From assembly GCF_022095675.1 (NCBI RefSeq), contig NZ_JAHYSG010000055.1, forward strand, positions 1 through 64,000: a DNA stretch of 64,000 nucleotides, read 5' to 3'. Made by a program: the position numbers and the translations under genes. Positions 34,413 through 43,163 of this stretch are shown here, in pieces (within the stretch, counting starts at the first letter, position 1; every line of letters starts with the position of its first letter). Origin of the DNA: Dactylosporangium sp. AC04546 (GTDB taxonomy: Bacteria > Actinomycetota > Actinomycetes > Mycobacteriales > Micromonosporaceae). The notes beneath the pieces are model-generated. The model had not been told where the DNA came from and made no database searches. It saw only the letters and a program-made list of their open reading frames with translations.

Positions 34413-36814
34413 ACGGTGCCGCCCAGGACCTCCGTCGACGACGAGCCGTCCTCGGCCACCGTCACGACCCCCCACCCGGTGCCGGCCACGAAGGGGTAGC
34501 GGCCGGGGCGGGTCGCCCGCCAGGCGTCCAGCAGGGACCAGCCGGCCATCGCCCGCACGTAGTGGTCGCCGCACTCGATCTCGTTGAACGGGTTGCGGCG
34601 GGTCCCGTCGTGGCGGGCCTGCAGGGCGGTGACGATCGACAGGCCCTCGTCGGTCAGCCCCTCGTACAGGCAGTGCGCCGCGACCTGGTACTCCACGCCG
34701 GTCCACACCTCGTCGCAGTAGCGCAGCGGCACCGCCGGGCGCCCCCCGAGCGGCCAGCTGCACACGACCAGGCCCGTCTCGTCGCCGTCGGCGAACACCC
34801 GGTAGCCGTGCTCGGTGAAGCCGGTCCGCAGGTTGTACCGCACGATCGAGGCGAGCGCGGTGCGCACCCGGTCGGCCGGAAGGATGTGGCCGAGGCCCAG
34901 CTGGTGCGCCCACCACTGGCCGAACAGCTGGTCGGACAGGCAGCCGTTGCCGAAGTCGAACGCCTCGCCGGTCACCGGCTGCGCGTAGAACTCGCCGTTC
35001 CACAGCAGCTTGTCGTAGTTGTCCCGGCCGAGCGCGAACCGCTCCGCGTAGCCCGCCGCCGCCGCCGGCTCGGCGATCTCGGCCATCCGCTCCATCGCCC
35101 GCAGCGCCGCCAGCCACAGCCCGCCCACGAACATGTTCGGGCCGTGCAGGCTGATGTCGTACGTCACGGGCTGGTCGCCCTGCAGCACCCCGTCACCGTC
35201 GGCGTCCCACACCGCCGTGATGCGATCGACGAGGTGCCGCAGGGCGGACCAGTGGGTGCGGAGCCAGGCCTCGCCGGCGCCGTCGAGGACGGACCGGTAC
35301 GTCTTGAGGACCGCGCCCAGCATGCCGTCCAGCGCCGGGCGCTCCGGCCCGCCGATCGGCACGTCGTGCAGCTGCGGGAGGTACAGCGGGAGCACCACCC
35401 GGTGGGGCAGCGTGCCGTCCGGCGCCTGCACCGCGAACTCGGTCTCGCGCATGTCGCGCCCGAGCGCCGGGAAGAGCCGCGCCAGGGCCTGCTCGTAGTT
35501 GAAGACGTGGTTGCAGTTGAGCGGGCACGAGCCGCCGACGTCGCCGTTCCAGTTGCGCGTCGACTCGCCGAGCGCGCCCTCGTACCCGTACACCTTGCCG
35601 TCCGCGGTGCGGAAGAACGTGGGGGAGCGCACCAGCGTGCCCTGCGCGGAGATCGCCTCCCGCAGCGGCTCGGGCAGGTCGCTCGACGCCACCGCGTCCG
35701 CCCATGCCCGGCTCGCCGTGTCGAGGCGCTCACGGTCGGCCAGGTACGCGTCCAGCACGTCGAGCGCGCCACCGAAGCGGGTCGCATAGTGGTTGCCGAC
35801 CCAGAATTTGCTCCCGTTGTACCGCGGCTGCTGCGGCCCGAACCGGTCGAAGTCCGCGTAGCGGTTCGGGAACCACCAGGCGTGCACGACGTCGACCGTG
35901 GTGGTCTCGCCGGGCCGCAGCGCGAACGCCACCGCCAGGCCCGCGTCCCACGTGTGCCCGGCCGGGCTGGGCCCGCTGGGGGCCCGCATCGGCGACACGC
36001 CGCCGGCGACGGCCGCCCGCAGCGCGGCGTCGCTGTAGTCCCCGAGCTGCACGGGCGTCACCAGCTTGGCGGTCTCCACGAACCGCAGCAGCGCCTCGGC
36101 GCTCGCCGCCCGGGGCAGCGCCGCGGCCGGCCCGTCGGTCCACAGCAGCATCTCGCCGTAGGCGGGGTCGTCTTCGGTCAGCCCCGGGTGGTCCATGAGC
36201 ACCCCGGTCTGCCCGGGCCGGCGGACGAGCCGGTTGACGTTGCCCCCGTACCCGGCCCCGCGTGTCCCGTCGACGGGCGTGACCCCGTCCCACCCGACCC
36301 CGTTCTGCAGCGTCCCGAGCAGCCACCCGTGCCGGAACTGCGCACTGCGGTTGGTGATCGTGAACCGGTACCGCACGAGCGGCAGTGAGCTGGCATCGTG
36401 GTCGAGCGGCACGAACGGCGTGAACGCCTCCATGCCCACGTCGACGGGCAGCGCCTCGTCGAGGTACGTGACCTCGGCGAACGGGTAGCCGGCCCGGAAC
36501 TCGGTGGTCCGGACGGTGGGCCACGGCGGCAGCGCCCCGGCGTCGGGCACGTCGGCGTCGGACACGTTCGGCGCGGGCGCCGGGTGCGCCTCGACGGGCG
36601 CGCTACGCAGTAGCCGCACGACGTCGCCCGGCGGTTCGAGCGAGGAGACGCGCAGGGCGAAGAAGCTGTCGGGCAGGAACCCGCGGTGGTTGGCGACCCC
36701 GCTGAGCTGCCACTGCCGCAGGGACCCGTCCCCGGCGAGCGCGACGTGCCCGGTCCCGAACCCCCCGAGCGGAAACGCCACCGCGCGCCGCGCGTCCCCG
36801 GTGTACCGACGCAC
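34409..36814 (-). CDS. GH116 family glycosidase (glucosylceramidase GBA2-like)
   Basis: 801 residues with the two-domain GH116 layout. The N-terminal beta domain begins RAVAFPLGGFGTGHVALAGDGSLRQWQL. The C-terminal alpha/alpha barrel carries GDVGGSCPLNCNHVFNYEQALARLFP, TYDISLHGPNMFVGGLWLAALRAME and CDEVWTGVEYQVAAHCLYEG, all GBA2/GH116 signatures. Family members cleave beta-glucosides or beta-xylosides. No signal peptide, so it probably acts on imported glycosides. The GTG start follows AGGAGG at 6 nt (the open frame extends further). It is divergent from the LacI gene and shares the operator with the importer operon. Confidence 0.88.
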   Translation of the reverse strand: MRRYTGDARRAVAFPLGGFGTGHVALAGDGSLRQWQLSGVANHRGFLPDSFFALRVSSLEPPGDVVRLLRSAPVEAHPAPAPNVSDADVPDAGALPPWPTVRTTEFRAGYPFAEVTYLDEALPVDVGMEAFTPFVPLDHDASSLPLVRYRFTITNRSAQFRHGWLLGTLQNGVGWDGVTPVDGTRGAGYGGNVNRLVRRPGQTGVLMDHPGLTEDDPAYGEMLLWTDGPAAALPRAASAEALLRFVETAKLVTPVQLGDYSDAALRAAVAGGVSPMRAPSGPSPAGHTWDAGLAVAFALRPGETTTVDVVHAWWFPNRYADFDRFGPQQPRYNGSKFWVGNHYATRFGGALDVLDAYLADRERLDTASRAWADAVASSDLPEPLREAISAQGTLVRSPTFFRTADGKVYGYEGALGESTRNWNGDVGGSCPLNCNHVFNYEQALARLFPALGRDMRETEFAVQAPDGTLPHRVVLPLYLPQLHDVPIGGPERPALDGMLGAVLKTYRSVLDGAGEAWLRTHWSALRHLVDRITAVWDADGDGVLQGDQPVTYDISLHGPNMFVGGLWLAALRAMERMAEIAEPAAAAGYAERFALGRDNYDKLLWNGEFYAQPVTGEAFDFGNGCLSDQLFGQWWAHQLGLGHILPADRVRTALASIVRYNLRTGFTEHGYRVFADGDETGLVVCSWPLGGRPAVPLRYCDEVWTGVEYQVAAHCLYEGLTDEGLSIVTALQARHDGTRRNPFNEIECGDHYVRAMAGWSLLDAWRATRPGRYPFVAGTGWGVVTVAEDGSSSTEVLGGTV

Positions 36815-36885
36815 TGTCCGCCTCCTAGAGCGCACACGCCACCGCCGGAGGAACCACACCCGCTGGCTGGCGCTCCGGAGGCCGT

Positions 36886-36897
36886 GAAATCGATTTC
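36886..36897. promoter_or_regulatory. LacI-type operator GAAATCGATTTC in the GH116 promoter
   Basis: A 12-bp perfect palindrome with central CG, placed about at the transcription start of the GH116 gene. The same 12 bp occur at 38029-38040 before the importer operon, so one regulator probably controls both. Confidence 0.85.
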
Positions 36898-36901
36898 GCA
36901 C

Positions 36902-36930
36902 AAGCTAGACGCCCGGTAACGCTCTGTCAA
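36902..36930 (-). promoter_or_regulatory. Sigma70-type promoter of the GH116 gene
   Basis: On the minus strand, TTGACA (36930-36925) and TAGCTT (36907-36902) are 17 nt apart, an almost ideal vegetative promoter. The operator follows directly downstream. Confidence 0.8.
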
Positions 36931-36988
36931 GCACCGTGAGTGGCGAGGCGGCCGGGAGCCGCCGCGGGGCCCATTACAGTGTGGGATC

Positions 36989-37963
36989 ATGGCCACGATC
37001 TACGAGGTTGCGGCGCTCGCCGGGGTTTCGCCCGCGACCGTCTCGCGCGTCTTCAACGGGCTCACCGTCTCCGAGGAGAAGCAGCGAGCCGTCCGGGACG
37101 CTGCCACCAAGCTCTCGTTCGTGCCCAACAAGACCGCCCGGCGGCTGCGCAAGCAGAGCTCCGAGCTCGTCGCCCTGCTCATCCCCGACATCGAGAACCC
37201 GTTCTTCACCGCGCTCGCCCGCGGCGTCGAGGACCGCGCCCAGGAGTCCGGGTTCTCGGTCGTGCTGTGCAACACCGACGAGGACCCGGCCAAGGAGAAG
37301 CGCTACCTCGGCATCGCCGCGTCCGAGCAGATGGCGGGCGTCATCCTGGCGCCGGCCTCCGACGAGGTCGACCTGGGCTCCATCGCCGAGCTGGGGCGGC
37401 CCGTGGTGGCCGTCGACCGCACCACGCCGTACCCGGTCGACGCCGTCAAGGTGGACAACCGCGCCGCCGGGATCGCCGCGGCGGCCGCGCTCTTCGACCA
37501 GGGGTACCGCCGGATCGCCTGCATCGCCGGCCCGGCCGGGATCGAGACGACCGAGGACCGCTTCCTGGGCTGGCGGCAGGTGGTCACGGCCCGCAGAACC
37601 GTCACGCACGACGGCTACCTGCAGCACGCGAACTTCCGCGTCGACGGCGGGCGCGCCGCCATGAACGCGCTGCTCGCGCTCGACAACCCGCCGGACGCGG
37701 TCGTGACGACGAACAACCTCATGGCCGTCGGCGCCCTGCAGGCGCTCGCCGCCGCGGGCATCCAGCCGGCCGAGTTCGGCCTCGCCGTCGTCGGCGAGCT
37801 GCCGTTCCTGACGTTCGCCCCGGCCAGCGTCGTCGAGGTGCGCCTACCGGCCCGCCACCTCGGCACCACCGCGGCGTCGATGCTGCTCGAACGGATCGGC
37901 GGGGACGCCACGCCGCCGCGCACCGTCGTGCTGCGCGCCGAGGTCAAGACACCCTCGCTGTAA
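36989..37963 (+). CDS. LacI-family transcriptional regulator (first paralogue)
   Basis: 324 residues. HTH at the N-terminus (ATIYEVAALAGVSPATVSRVFNG), hinge LSFVPNKTARRLRKQ, then a periplasmic-binding-like effector domain starting ALLIPDIENPFFTALARGVED. It most likely represses the GH116 gene and the importer operon through GAAATCGATTTC sites. TACAGT 9 nt before the ATG could be a -10, giving a very short leader. The effector would be an intermediate of the imported sugar. Compared with the paralogue at 43160, the HTH and the IPDIENPFFTALARGVE and VLCNTDEDPA segments are almost the same. Confidence 0.9.
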   Translation: MATIYEVAALAGVSPATVSRVFNGLTVSEEKQRAVRDAATKLSFVPNKTARRLRKQSSELVALLIPDIENPFFTALARGVEDRAQESGFSVVLCNTDEDPAKEKRYLGIAASEQMAGVILAPASDEVDLGSIAELGRPVVAVDRTTPYPVDAVKVDNRAAGIAAAAALFDQGYRRIACIAGPAGIETTEDRFLGWRQVVTARRTVTHDGYLQHANFRVDGGRAAMNALLALDNPPDAVVTTNNLMAVGALQALAAAGIQPAEFGLAVVGELPFLTFAPASVVEVRLPARHLGTTAASMLLERIGGDATPPRTVVLRAEVKTPSL

Positions 37964-38023
37964 TCGATATCAGCAAAAGACTTCCCTGATCAGGCACAAT
38001 ATCGAGCAGGGGTGGCTGGGGTC

Positions 38024-38040
38024 TTGACGAAATCGATTTC
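38024..38040 (+). promoter_or_regulatory. Promoter -35 overlapping a second GAAATCGATTTC operator
   Basis: TTGACG (38024-38029) shares its last base with the palindrome GAAATCGATTTC (38029-38040). A weak -10 (TTCACT, 38047-38052) lies 17 nt downstream. Repressor bound here would cover the spacer. A half-degenerate copy (TAATCGATAT) lies at 37961. Confidence 0.75.
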
Positions 38041-38094
38041 TTGGTCTTCACTTTGCGCACCGCACCGCTTCTCAACGGAGAGGGACGCAGGCTT

Positions 38095-39411
38095 ATGAAC
38101 GTTCGATTCCGCAAGGTCGCGCTGTTCTGCGCGACAGCCGCCCTCGCGGCTACCGCCCTTGCGGGTTGCTCGGGCGACGACGCCGCCGCTGACGGCGACA
38201 AGTCGCTGGAGATCGTCTACTGGAACTACGGCCCGGCCGCCGAGGCGGGCAACAAGTCGACCGCCGAGCAGTTCATGGCGGGACACCCCGGCGTCAAGGT
38301 CACCCTCACCCCGGTGACCGGCGAGAACTGGGGCACCTACTACGCGAACGTCGCGACGCTGATCGCCTCCGGGAAGCACCCCGACCTCATGGTCATCTCC
38401 GGTGAGGGCGCCCAGTTCGTGCACTCCAACAAGCTTGTCCAGCCGATCAACCAGTACCTCGAGAAGGACGCCGACGCGAAGGCCCTCACCGGCGACATCG
38501 CCAAGGGGCTCATCGACGGCTTCACGGTCAAGGGCGACGTCGTCACGCTGACCTACGGCTGGAACGACATGGTCGTGTACTACAACACGGACGTGTTCAA
38601 GAAGGCCGGCCTCGAGCCCCCGAAGGCCGACTGGACCTGGGCCGACTTCAAGGAGACGGCCAAGAAGCTGACCGCCGACACCAACGGCGACGGCAAGCCC
38701 GACCAGTACGGCTTCACCTGGGCCAGCAACGAGATCTTCCCGGGCATCATGCCCTGGGTCGCCAACGCCGGCGGCAACCTCACCAGCGACGACGTGTGCA
38801 AGCCGACGGCCGACTCGCCGCAGGTCAACAAGGCGGTCAGCTTCCTCAGGGACATGATCACCGAGCAGATCGCCCCGGCCCCGATGCCGATGAGCGACGT
38901 GTTCACCCGGTTCCAGAACGGGCAGGTCGCCATGTTCGGCGCCGGCCGCTGGCCGATCGCGACCTTCCTGCCCGCGGGCTTCAAGGCGTTCGACATCCAG
39001 CTGTACCCCAAGGGCGACACCTACAAGACCGTGTTCGGCGGCGCCGGCTACCCCATCCTGAAGTCGTCGAAGAACCCGGACCTCGCCTGGGAGTACCAGA
39101 AGTTCACCGTCAGCAACGAGATCGAGCAGCAGTACGTCGGCACCGCGGACAAGCCCGGCGACTCGATCCCGTCGCGCCGCTCGGTCGCCCAGACGATCTC
39201 GAAGGTCGGCGTACCCCCGGCCAACTCCGACCTCTACTACGACAGCATCGACAAGTACCCGACCCTGGTGCCGTACCCCGCCCCCGCGAAGTACAGCGCG
39301 TTCGAGTCGACCGTCCTGCGCCACCTCCAGCTGATTTTCGCCGGCGAGGCCTCGGTGTCCGACGGCCTCAAGAACATGCAGAACGAGCTGAACAGCATCG
39401 TCACCTGCTGA
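38095..39411 (+). CDS. ABC sugar importer, substrate-binding lipoprotein
   Basis: 438 residues; lipoprotein signal with LAGC (Cys25). The mature part has the fold of family-1 carbohydrate-binding proteins: LEIVYWNYGP, WGTYYANVATLIASGKHPDLMVISGE, GWNDMVVYYNTDVFKKAGLEPPKADWTWADFKETAKKL and QNGQVAMFGAGRWPIATF. Aromatic residues suggest a sugar ligand, with identity unknown. The ATG follows GGAGAGGGA. It heads the operon downstream of the operator at 38029. Confidence 0.92.
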   Translation: MNVRFRKVALFCATAALAATALAGCSGDDAAADGDKSLEIVYWNYGPAAEAGNKSTAEQFMAGHPGVKVTLTPVTGENWGTYYANVATLIASGKHPDLMVISGEGAQFVHSNKLVQPINQYLEKDADAKALTGDIAKGLIDGFTVKGDVVTLTYGWNDMVVYYNTDVFKKAGLEPPKADWTWADFKETAKKLTADTNGDGKPDQYGFTWASNEIFPGIMPWVANAGGNLTSDDVCKPTADSPQVNKAVSFLRDMITEQIAPAPMPMSDVFTRFQNGQVAMFGAGRWPIATFLPAGFKAFDIQLYPKGDTYKTVFGGAGYPILKSSKNPDLAWEYQKFTVSNEIEQQYVGTADKPGDSIPSRRSVAQTISKVGVPPANSDLYYDSIDKYPTLVPYPAPAKYSAFESTVLRHLQLIFAGEASVSDGLKNMQNELNSIVTC

Positions 39412-39428
39412 AGCCGAAAAGGCGGATC

Positions 39429-40388
39429 ATGACCATCAGCAGCACCACACCCCGGTCCGGGGCCGGCGGCACCATCGCCGCCGACCCCGGGCCACGGGCC
39501 CCGCAGGCCCGCCGCAAACGGGGGGACGGGCTCCCCGCGCTCGCCTTCCTCAGCCCCTCGATCGTGACGTTCCTCGTGTTCGTCGCCGCCCCGACGGCCG
39601 GCGTGCTGTACCTGAGCTTCTACGACTGGAACCTGCTCAGCGACGGCACCTTCGTCGGCCTCGACAACTTCGACCGGCTCGTGCACGACGAACGCCTGCT
39701 CGGCGTCTACGGCTCCACCACGTACATGGCGCTGGTCATCCTGGCCGTCAACGTCGTGCTCGGCCTGCTCCTGGCGGTGCTGCTGGAGGCGCGGATGCCG
39801 CGCTGGCTGCGGGCGTTCTTCCGGCTGTCGTTCCTGTTCCCGTTCGTCGTGTCGGCCTCCGCCGTCGCGCTGATCTGGCGGTTCCTGCTCAACAAGGACC
39901 TCGGCCTGGTGAACTACCTGCTCGGCCTGGTGGGCGTGGACCGCATCGACTGGCTCGGCTCATCGGCCTGGGCGCCGATCTCGGTGATCATCGTCAACTC
40001 GTGGAAGACCATCGGGTTCTCGATCCTGGTGTACATCGCGGGGCTGCAGTCGATCCCGGCCCAGCTCAAGGAGGCGGCCGTCGTCGACGGGGCCAACGCC
40101 TGGACCAGGTTCTGGCGGATCACCTTCCCGATGCTCTCGCCGACGATCTTCTTCCTGGTCGTCATCAACACCATCAACTCGTTCCAGATCTTCGCCGAGC
40201 CGCGGGTGCTCACCCAGGGCGGCCCCGGCGACGCCAGCCGCACGATCGTCGAGTACCTCTACGACCGCGCGTTCGGCGACTTCGAGCTGGGCTACGCCTC
40301 GGCCATCGGCATCACGTTCACGCTGGTCCTCATCGTGCTCACCGCGATCCAGTTCCGGCTCTCCCGCAGATGGACGTTCTACGAATGA
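39429..40388 (+). CDS. ABC sugar importer permease (MalF-type)
   Basis: 319 residues with six membrane segments after an Arg/Pro-rich N-terminus. The EAA loop is ...LKEAAVVDGANAWTRFWRITFPMLSPTIFF, and the protein ends FRLSRRWTFYE, as in CUT1 permeases. Pairs with the next permease; their genes overlap by 4 nt (ATGA). Confidence 0.92.
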   Translation: MTISSTTPRSGAGGTIAADPGPRAPQARRKRGDGLPALAFLSPSIVTFLVFVAAPTAGVLYLSFYDWNLLSDGTFVGLDNFDRLVHDERLLGVYGSTTYMALVILAVNVVLGLLLAVLLEARMPRWLRAFFRLSFLFPFVVSASAVALIWRFLLNKDLGLVNYLLGLVGVDRIDWLGSSAWAPISVIIVNSWKTIGFSILVYIAGLQSIPAQLKEAAVVDGANAWTRFWRITFPMLSPTIFFLVVINTINSFQIFAEPRVLTQGGPGDASRTIVEYLYDRAFGDFELGYASAIGITFTLVLIVLTAIQFRLSRRWTFYE

Positions 40389-41218
40389 GCACTTCGAGGG
40401 TTCTCTCGCGCACGGCGACGTTCCTGGTCCTCGGGATCGCGGCGCTCGCCATCACCGCACCGTTCCTGTGGATCTTCCGCGGCGCTTTCTCCGGCTCCGA
40501 CGCCGAGCTGTACCGCCTGCCGCCGAGCTTCTCCCTGGACAACCTGACCGCGGACAACTTCGGCAAGGTCACCGACCAGGTCCCGTACTACCGCTTCTTC
40601 CTCAACTCGATCGTCGTGTCCACCACGATCACCGTTGCGCAGCTGCTCACCTGCTCCACCGCCGCCTACGCGTTCGCGCGGATGACCTTCCGCGGCAAGG
40701 GCGTGCTGTTCGCCGTCGTCATCGGCTCGCTGATGATCCCGATCCAGGTGACGATCGTGCCGCTGTTCCTCGTGCTGTCGAAGCTCGGCCTCACCAACAC
40801 GCTGTGGGCGCTCATCCTGCCCGGCATCTTCAGCGCGTTCGGCATCTTCCTGCTCCGCCAGCACTTCCTGGCGCTGCCGAAGGAGCTGGAGGAGGCCGCC
40901 CGCATCGACGGCGCCGGGCACCTGCGCACGTTCCTGCGGGTCATCCTGCCGCTGTCCGGCCCGTCACTGGCGACGCTCGGCATCCTGTGCTTCACGTACT
41001 GGTGGAACGATCTGCTGCTGCCCCTGGTCATGATCAGCGACACCGAGAAGCAGACCCTGCCCGTCGGCCTGGTCCTGCTCGCCGGCCGCTTCTCGACCGG
41101 GTCGCTCGGCACGATCGCGGCCGGGATCGCGATGGCCATCGTTCCCGTCCTCGTCGTCTTCGTCGCGGCGCAGCGGTACATCGTCCAATCCATCGCATCG
41201 AGCGGGCTGAAACTCTGA
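40385..41218 (+). CDS. ABC sugar importer permease (MalG-type)
   Basis: 277 residues, six membrane segments, EAA loop LPKELEEAARIDGAGHLRTFLRVILPLSGP and C-terminus AAQRYIVQSIASSGLKL, typical CUT1 MalG-like. No ATPase gene is in the operon, so the importer presumably uses a shared MsiK-type ATPase encoded elsewhere, as is common in actinobacteria. Its TGA shares one base with the next ATG. Confidence 0.92.
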   Translation: MSTSRVLSRTATFLVLGIAALAITAPFLWIFRGAFSGSDAELYRLPPSFSLDNLTADNFGKVTDQVPYYRFFLNSIVVSTTITVAQLLTCSTAAYAFARMTFRGKGVLFAVVIGSLMIPIQVTIVPLFLVLSKLGLTNTLWALILPGIFSAFGIFLLRQHFLALPKELEEAARIDGAGHLRTFLRVILPLSGPSLATLGILCFTYWWNDLLLPLVMISDTEKQTLPVGLVLLAGRFSTGSLGTIAAGIAMAIVPVLVVFVAAQRYIVQSIASSGLKL

Positions 41219-41838
41219 TGAACACCTGGACCACCACATCGGGCGGGGCCGTGGCCTTCTGGCACGAGCTGCCCCGCAACCTCCTCGCCGGCGCGGTCAC
41301 CGCGCTCGCCGCCGTCCCGTTCGCGGTCGCGGTGGCGGCCGGCCTGCCGGCCTGGCTGCTCGCCCTCACCACGGTCCCGCCGGCGCTCGCGCTCACCGGC
41401 GCCGCGGCGATGGCGGGCGCCGTGGCCCGCGGCGGAGCGGCGCGGGTCACGCAGCTGCGCGACGTCGATCCGGTGTTGGCAGTGGTACTGGCGGCCGGCG
41501 CGACAGCCGCCGGAGTTGGACTGGTGAGCGGCGGCCCCGCCGCACTGTTCGGTGCGGTGTGCGGCGCCGGGCTGCTGCTCGCCGGGCCGTCCGCGCTCGC
41601 CTACGGGGCGGTGCGCGGGCGGCGCGGGCTGGCGGCGGTGCGCGGCGGGGCGATCCTCGTCGCGTACCGCCCCGGCTGGGCGTTCACCCTGTTCGCGCTG
41701 GCCTGCCTCGGCGGCTTCGCCGCGGTCGCCTCGGCCGGGGTCCTCGCCGTCGTGGTGGTGCCGCTGGTGCTGACGATCGCGGCCCGCCAGACGGCCGCGT
41801 TGCTGGACGAGATCGACGCCGTGCAGGCCCGCTCATGA
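41218..41838 (+). CDS. Small membrane protein of the sugar operon (YesL/DUF624-like?)
   Basis: 206 residues with five to six hydrophobic segments: FWHELPRNLLAGAVTALAAVPFAVAVAAGLP, LALTTVPPALALTGAAAMAGA, LAVVLAAGATAAGVGLV, AFTLFALACLGGFAAVASAGVLAVVVVPLVLTI. The place after two CUT1 permeases and the topology recall DUF624/YesL proteins of sugar operons, but I find no decisive motif. Stop and start codons overlap with both neighbours, so it is translated with the operon. Confidence 0.65.
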   Translation: MNTWTTTSGGAVAFWHELPRNLLAGAVTALAAVPFAVAVAAGLPAWLLALTTVPPALALTGAAAMAGAVARGGAARVTQLRDVDPVLAVVLAAGATAAGVGLVSGGPAALFGAVCGAGLLLAGPSALAYGAVRGRRGLAAVRGGAILVAYRPGWAFTLFALACLGGFAAVASAGVLAVVVVPLVLTIAARQTAALLDEIDAVQARS

Positions 41839-43163
41839 CCGCGTTTCCCGACGCCGTTCCGGGTGTCTCCGGGATTGTTCCGGCCGTTCCCGACGCCGTT
41901 CCGGGTGTCTCCGGGATTGTTCCGGCCGTTCCCCACGCGGGTGCGGGTGTTTCCTGGATTGTTCCGGCCGTTCCCGGCGCGGGTGCGGGTGTTTCCGGGA
42001 TCGCTCCGACTGTTCCTGACGCGGGTGCGGGTGTTTCCGGGATCGCACCGATCGTTCCCGGCGCGGGTCCGGGTGTCTCCGGGATCGTTCCGATCGTTCC
42101 CGGCGCGGGTCCGGGTGTCTCCGGGATCGTTCCGGGCGTTCCCAACGCGGGTCCGGGTGTTTCCGGGATCGCTCCGACTGTTTCCCACGCCGATCCGGGG
42201 GTTTCCGGGATCGTTCCGGCCGTTCCCGGAGCCGGGCCGACCGTTTCCGGGATCGTTCCGACCGCTTCCCACGCCGATCCGGGCGTTTCCGAGGTCGCTC
42301 CGGCCGTTCCCATGATCGATCCCGAGCTGGTCGCGGGCATCGCTGGGACCCTGACCCCCCACCTGCCGCCCACGCCGCTCGACGTCGCCACGGTGCGCGC
42401 GATCGACGACCGGCTCCGGATCGAGGTCGCCCCGGCGGTCCAACCCCGGCTCGTCTCCCTGGACGGCCTGCAGCTGCGGGTCCACGGCAGCGGCACCGGC
42501 TGCGTGCTGTGGATCCACGGCGGCGGCATGTTCCTCGGCACCGCCGCCATCGACGACGCGTTCTGCTGCGACCTCGCCGCAGCCCTCAATGCGAGCGTCG
42601 TCGCCGTCGACTACCGGCTCGCCCCGGAGCACCCGCACCCGGCCCCGCTGCACGACTGCCGGACCGCACTCGCCTGGTGCGCGGCGCGGTACGAGCGAGT
42701 CGTCGTGGCCGGCGGCAGCGCGGGCGGCGGCCTGGCCGCGGCGCTGTGCCTGCTCGCCCGCGACGAGGGCGGCCCGGCGATCGCCGCCGCGCACCTGTAC
42801 TACCCGATGCTCGACGACCGCACCGCCGGACCGGCGGACGTTCCCGTGTGGAACCAGCGCCTCGCCGACGTCGCCTGGAACGCGTACCTGGGCAGGAAAC
42901 CGGCCGACGCCTACGCCGCCCCGTCGCGCGCTCCTGACGTCTCCGGTCTTCCACCGACCTATCTCGACACCGGGGAGCTCGACCTGTTCCGCGACGAGGA
43001 CACCGTGTTCGCGCAGCGCCTCGAGGCGGCCGGCGTCGAGGTGCGCTTCGAGTGCTGGCCCGGCGCCGTCCACGCGTTCGAGCGGATCGCGCCCGACGCC
43101 GCCGTCAGCCGCGCCGCCGTCGAGCGCCGCCGCAACGCCCTGGCCCGGGACCTGAGTTGGTGA
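41835..43163 (+). CDS. HSL-type alpha/beta hydrolase with elastin-like N-terminal repeats
   Basis: 442 residues. The C-terminal 280 are a hormone-sensitive-lipase-type carboxylesterase: oxyanion motif LWIHGGGMFLG, VDYRLAPEHPHPAPLHD, nucleophile VVAGGSAGGG, LDTGELDLFRDED (Asp) and AVHAFE (His). In this sugar operon it may remove ester groups from the imported glycoside. Residues 3-157 are eleven 14-residue repeats like VPGAGPGVSGIVPI, encoded by a 42-bp tandem array and rich in Val, Pro and Gly. The ATG at 41835 overlaps the upstream stop (ATGA), which supports this start. If translation instead began at the ATG at 42312, just past the array, no ribosome site would be available. Confidence 0.8.
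   Translation: MTAFPDAVPGVSGIVPAVPDAVPGVSGIVPAVPHAGAGVSWIVPAVPGAGAGVSGIAPTVPDAGAGVSGIAPIVPGAGPGVSGIVPIVPGAGPGVSGIVPGVPNAGPGVSGIAPTVSHADPGVSGIVPAVPGAGPTVSGIVPTASHADPGVSEVAPAVPMIDPELVAGIAGTLTPHLPPTPLDVATVRAIDDRLRIEVAPAVQPRLVSLDGLQLRVHGSGTGCVLWIHGGGMFLGTAAIDDAFCCDLAAALNASVVAVDYRLAPEHPHPAPLHDCRTALAWCAARYERVVVAGGSAGGGLAAALCLLARDEGGPAIAAAHLYYPMLDDRTAGPADVPVWNQRLADVAWNAYLGRKPADAYAAPSRAPDVSGLPPTYLDTGELDLFRDEDTVFAQRLEAAGVEVRFECWPGAVHAFERIAPDAAVSRAAVERRRNALARDLSW
41843..42304. repeat. 42-bp tandem repeat array inside the hydrolase gene (11 units)
   Basis: Units start with GTTCC(C/G)-type words followed by GGGTGT(C/T)TCCGGGAT, spaced exactly 42 bp: the GGGTGTCTCC word or its variants fall at 41861, 41903, 41945, 41987, 42029, 42071, 42113, 42155, 42197, 42239 and 42281. 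As 42 is divisible by three, the frame is kept. Units differ by a few substitutions each. Confidence 0.95.

Noticed and set aside
41843..42304. CRISPR or non-coding satellite
   Set aside because: Contiguous 42-bp units without spacers, kept in frame with the hydrolase and following a coupled start.
42312..43163. Hydrolase starting at the ATG after the repeats
   Set aside because: No ribosome site precedes it, while the upstream ATG overlaps the previous stop as elsewhere in this operon; kept only as an alternative.
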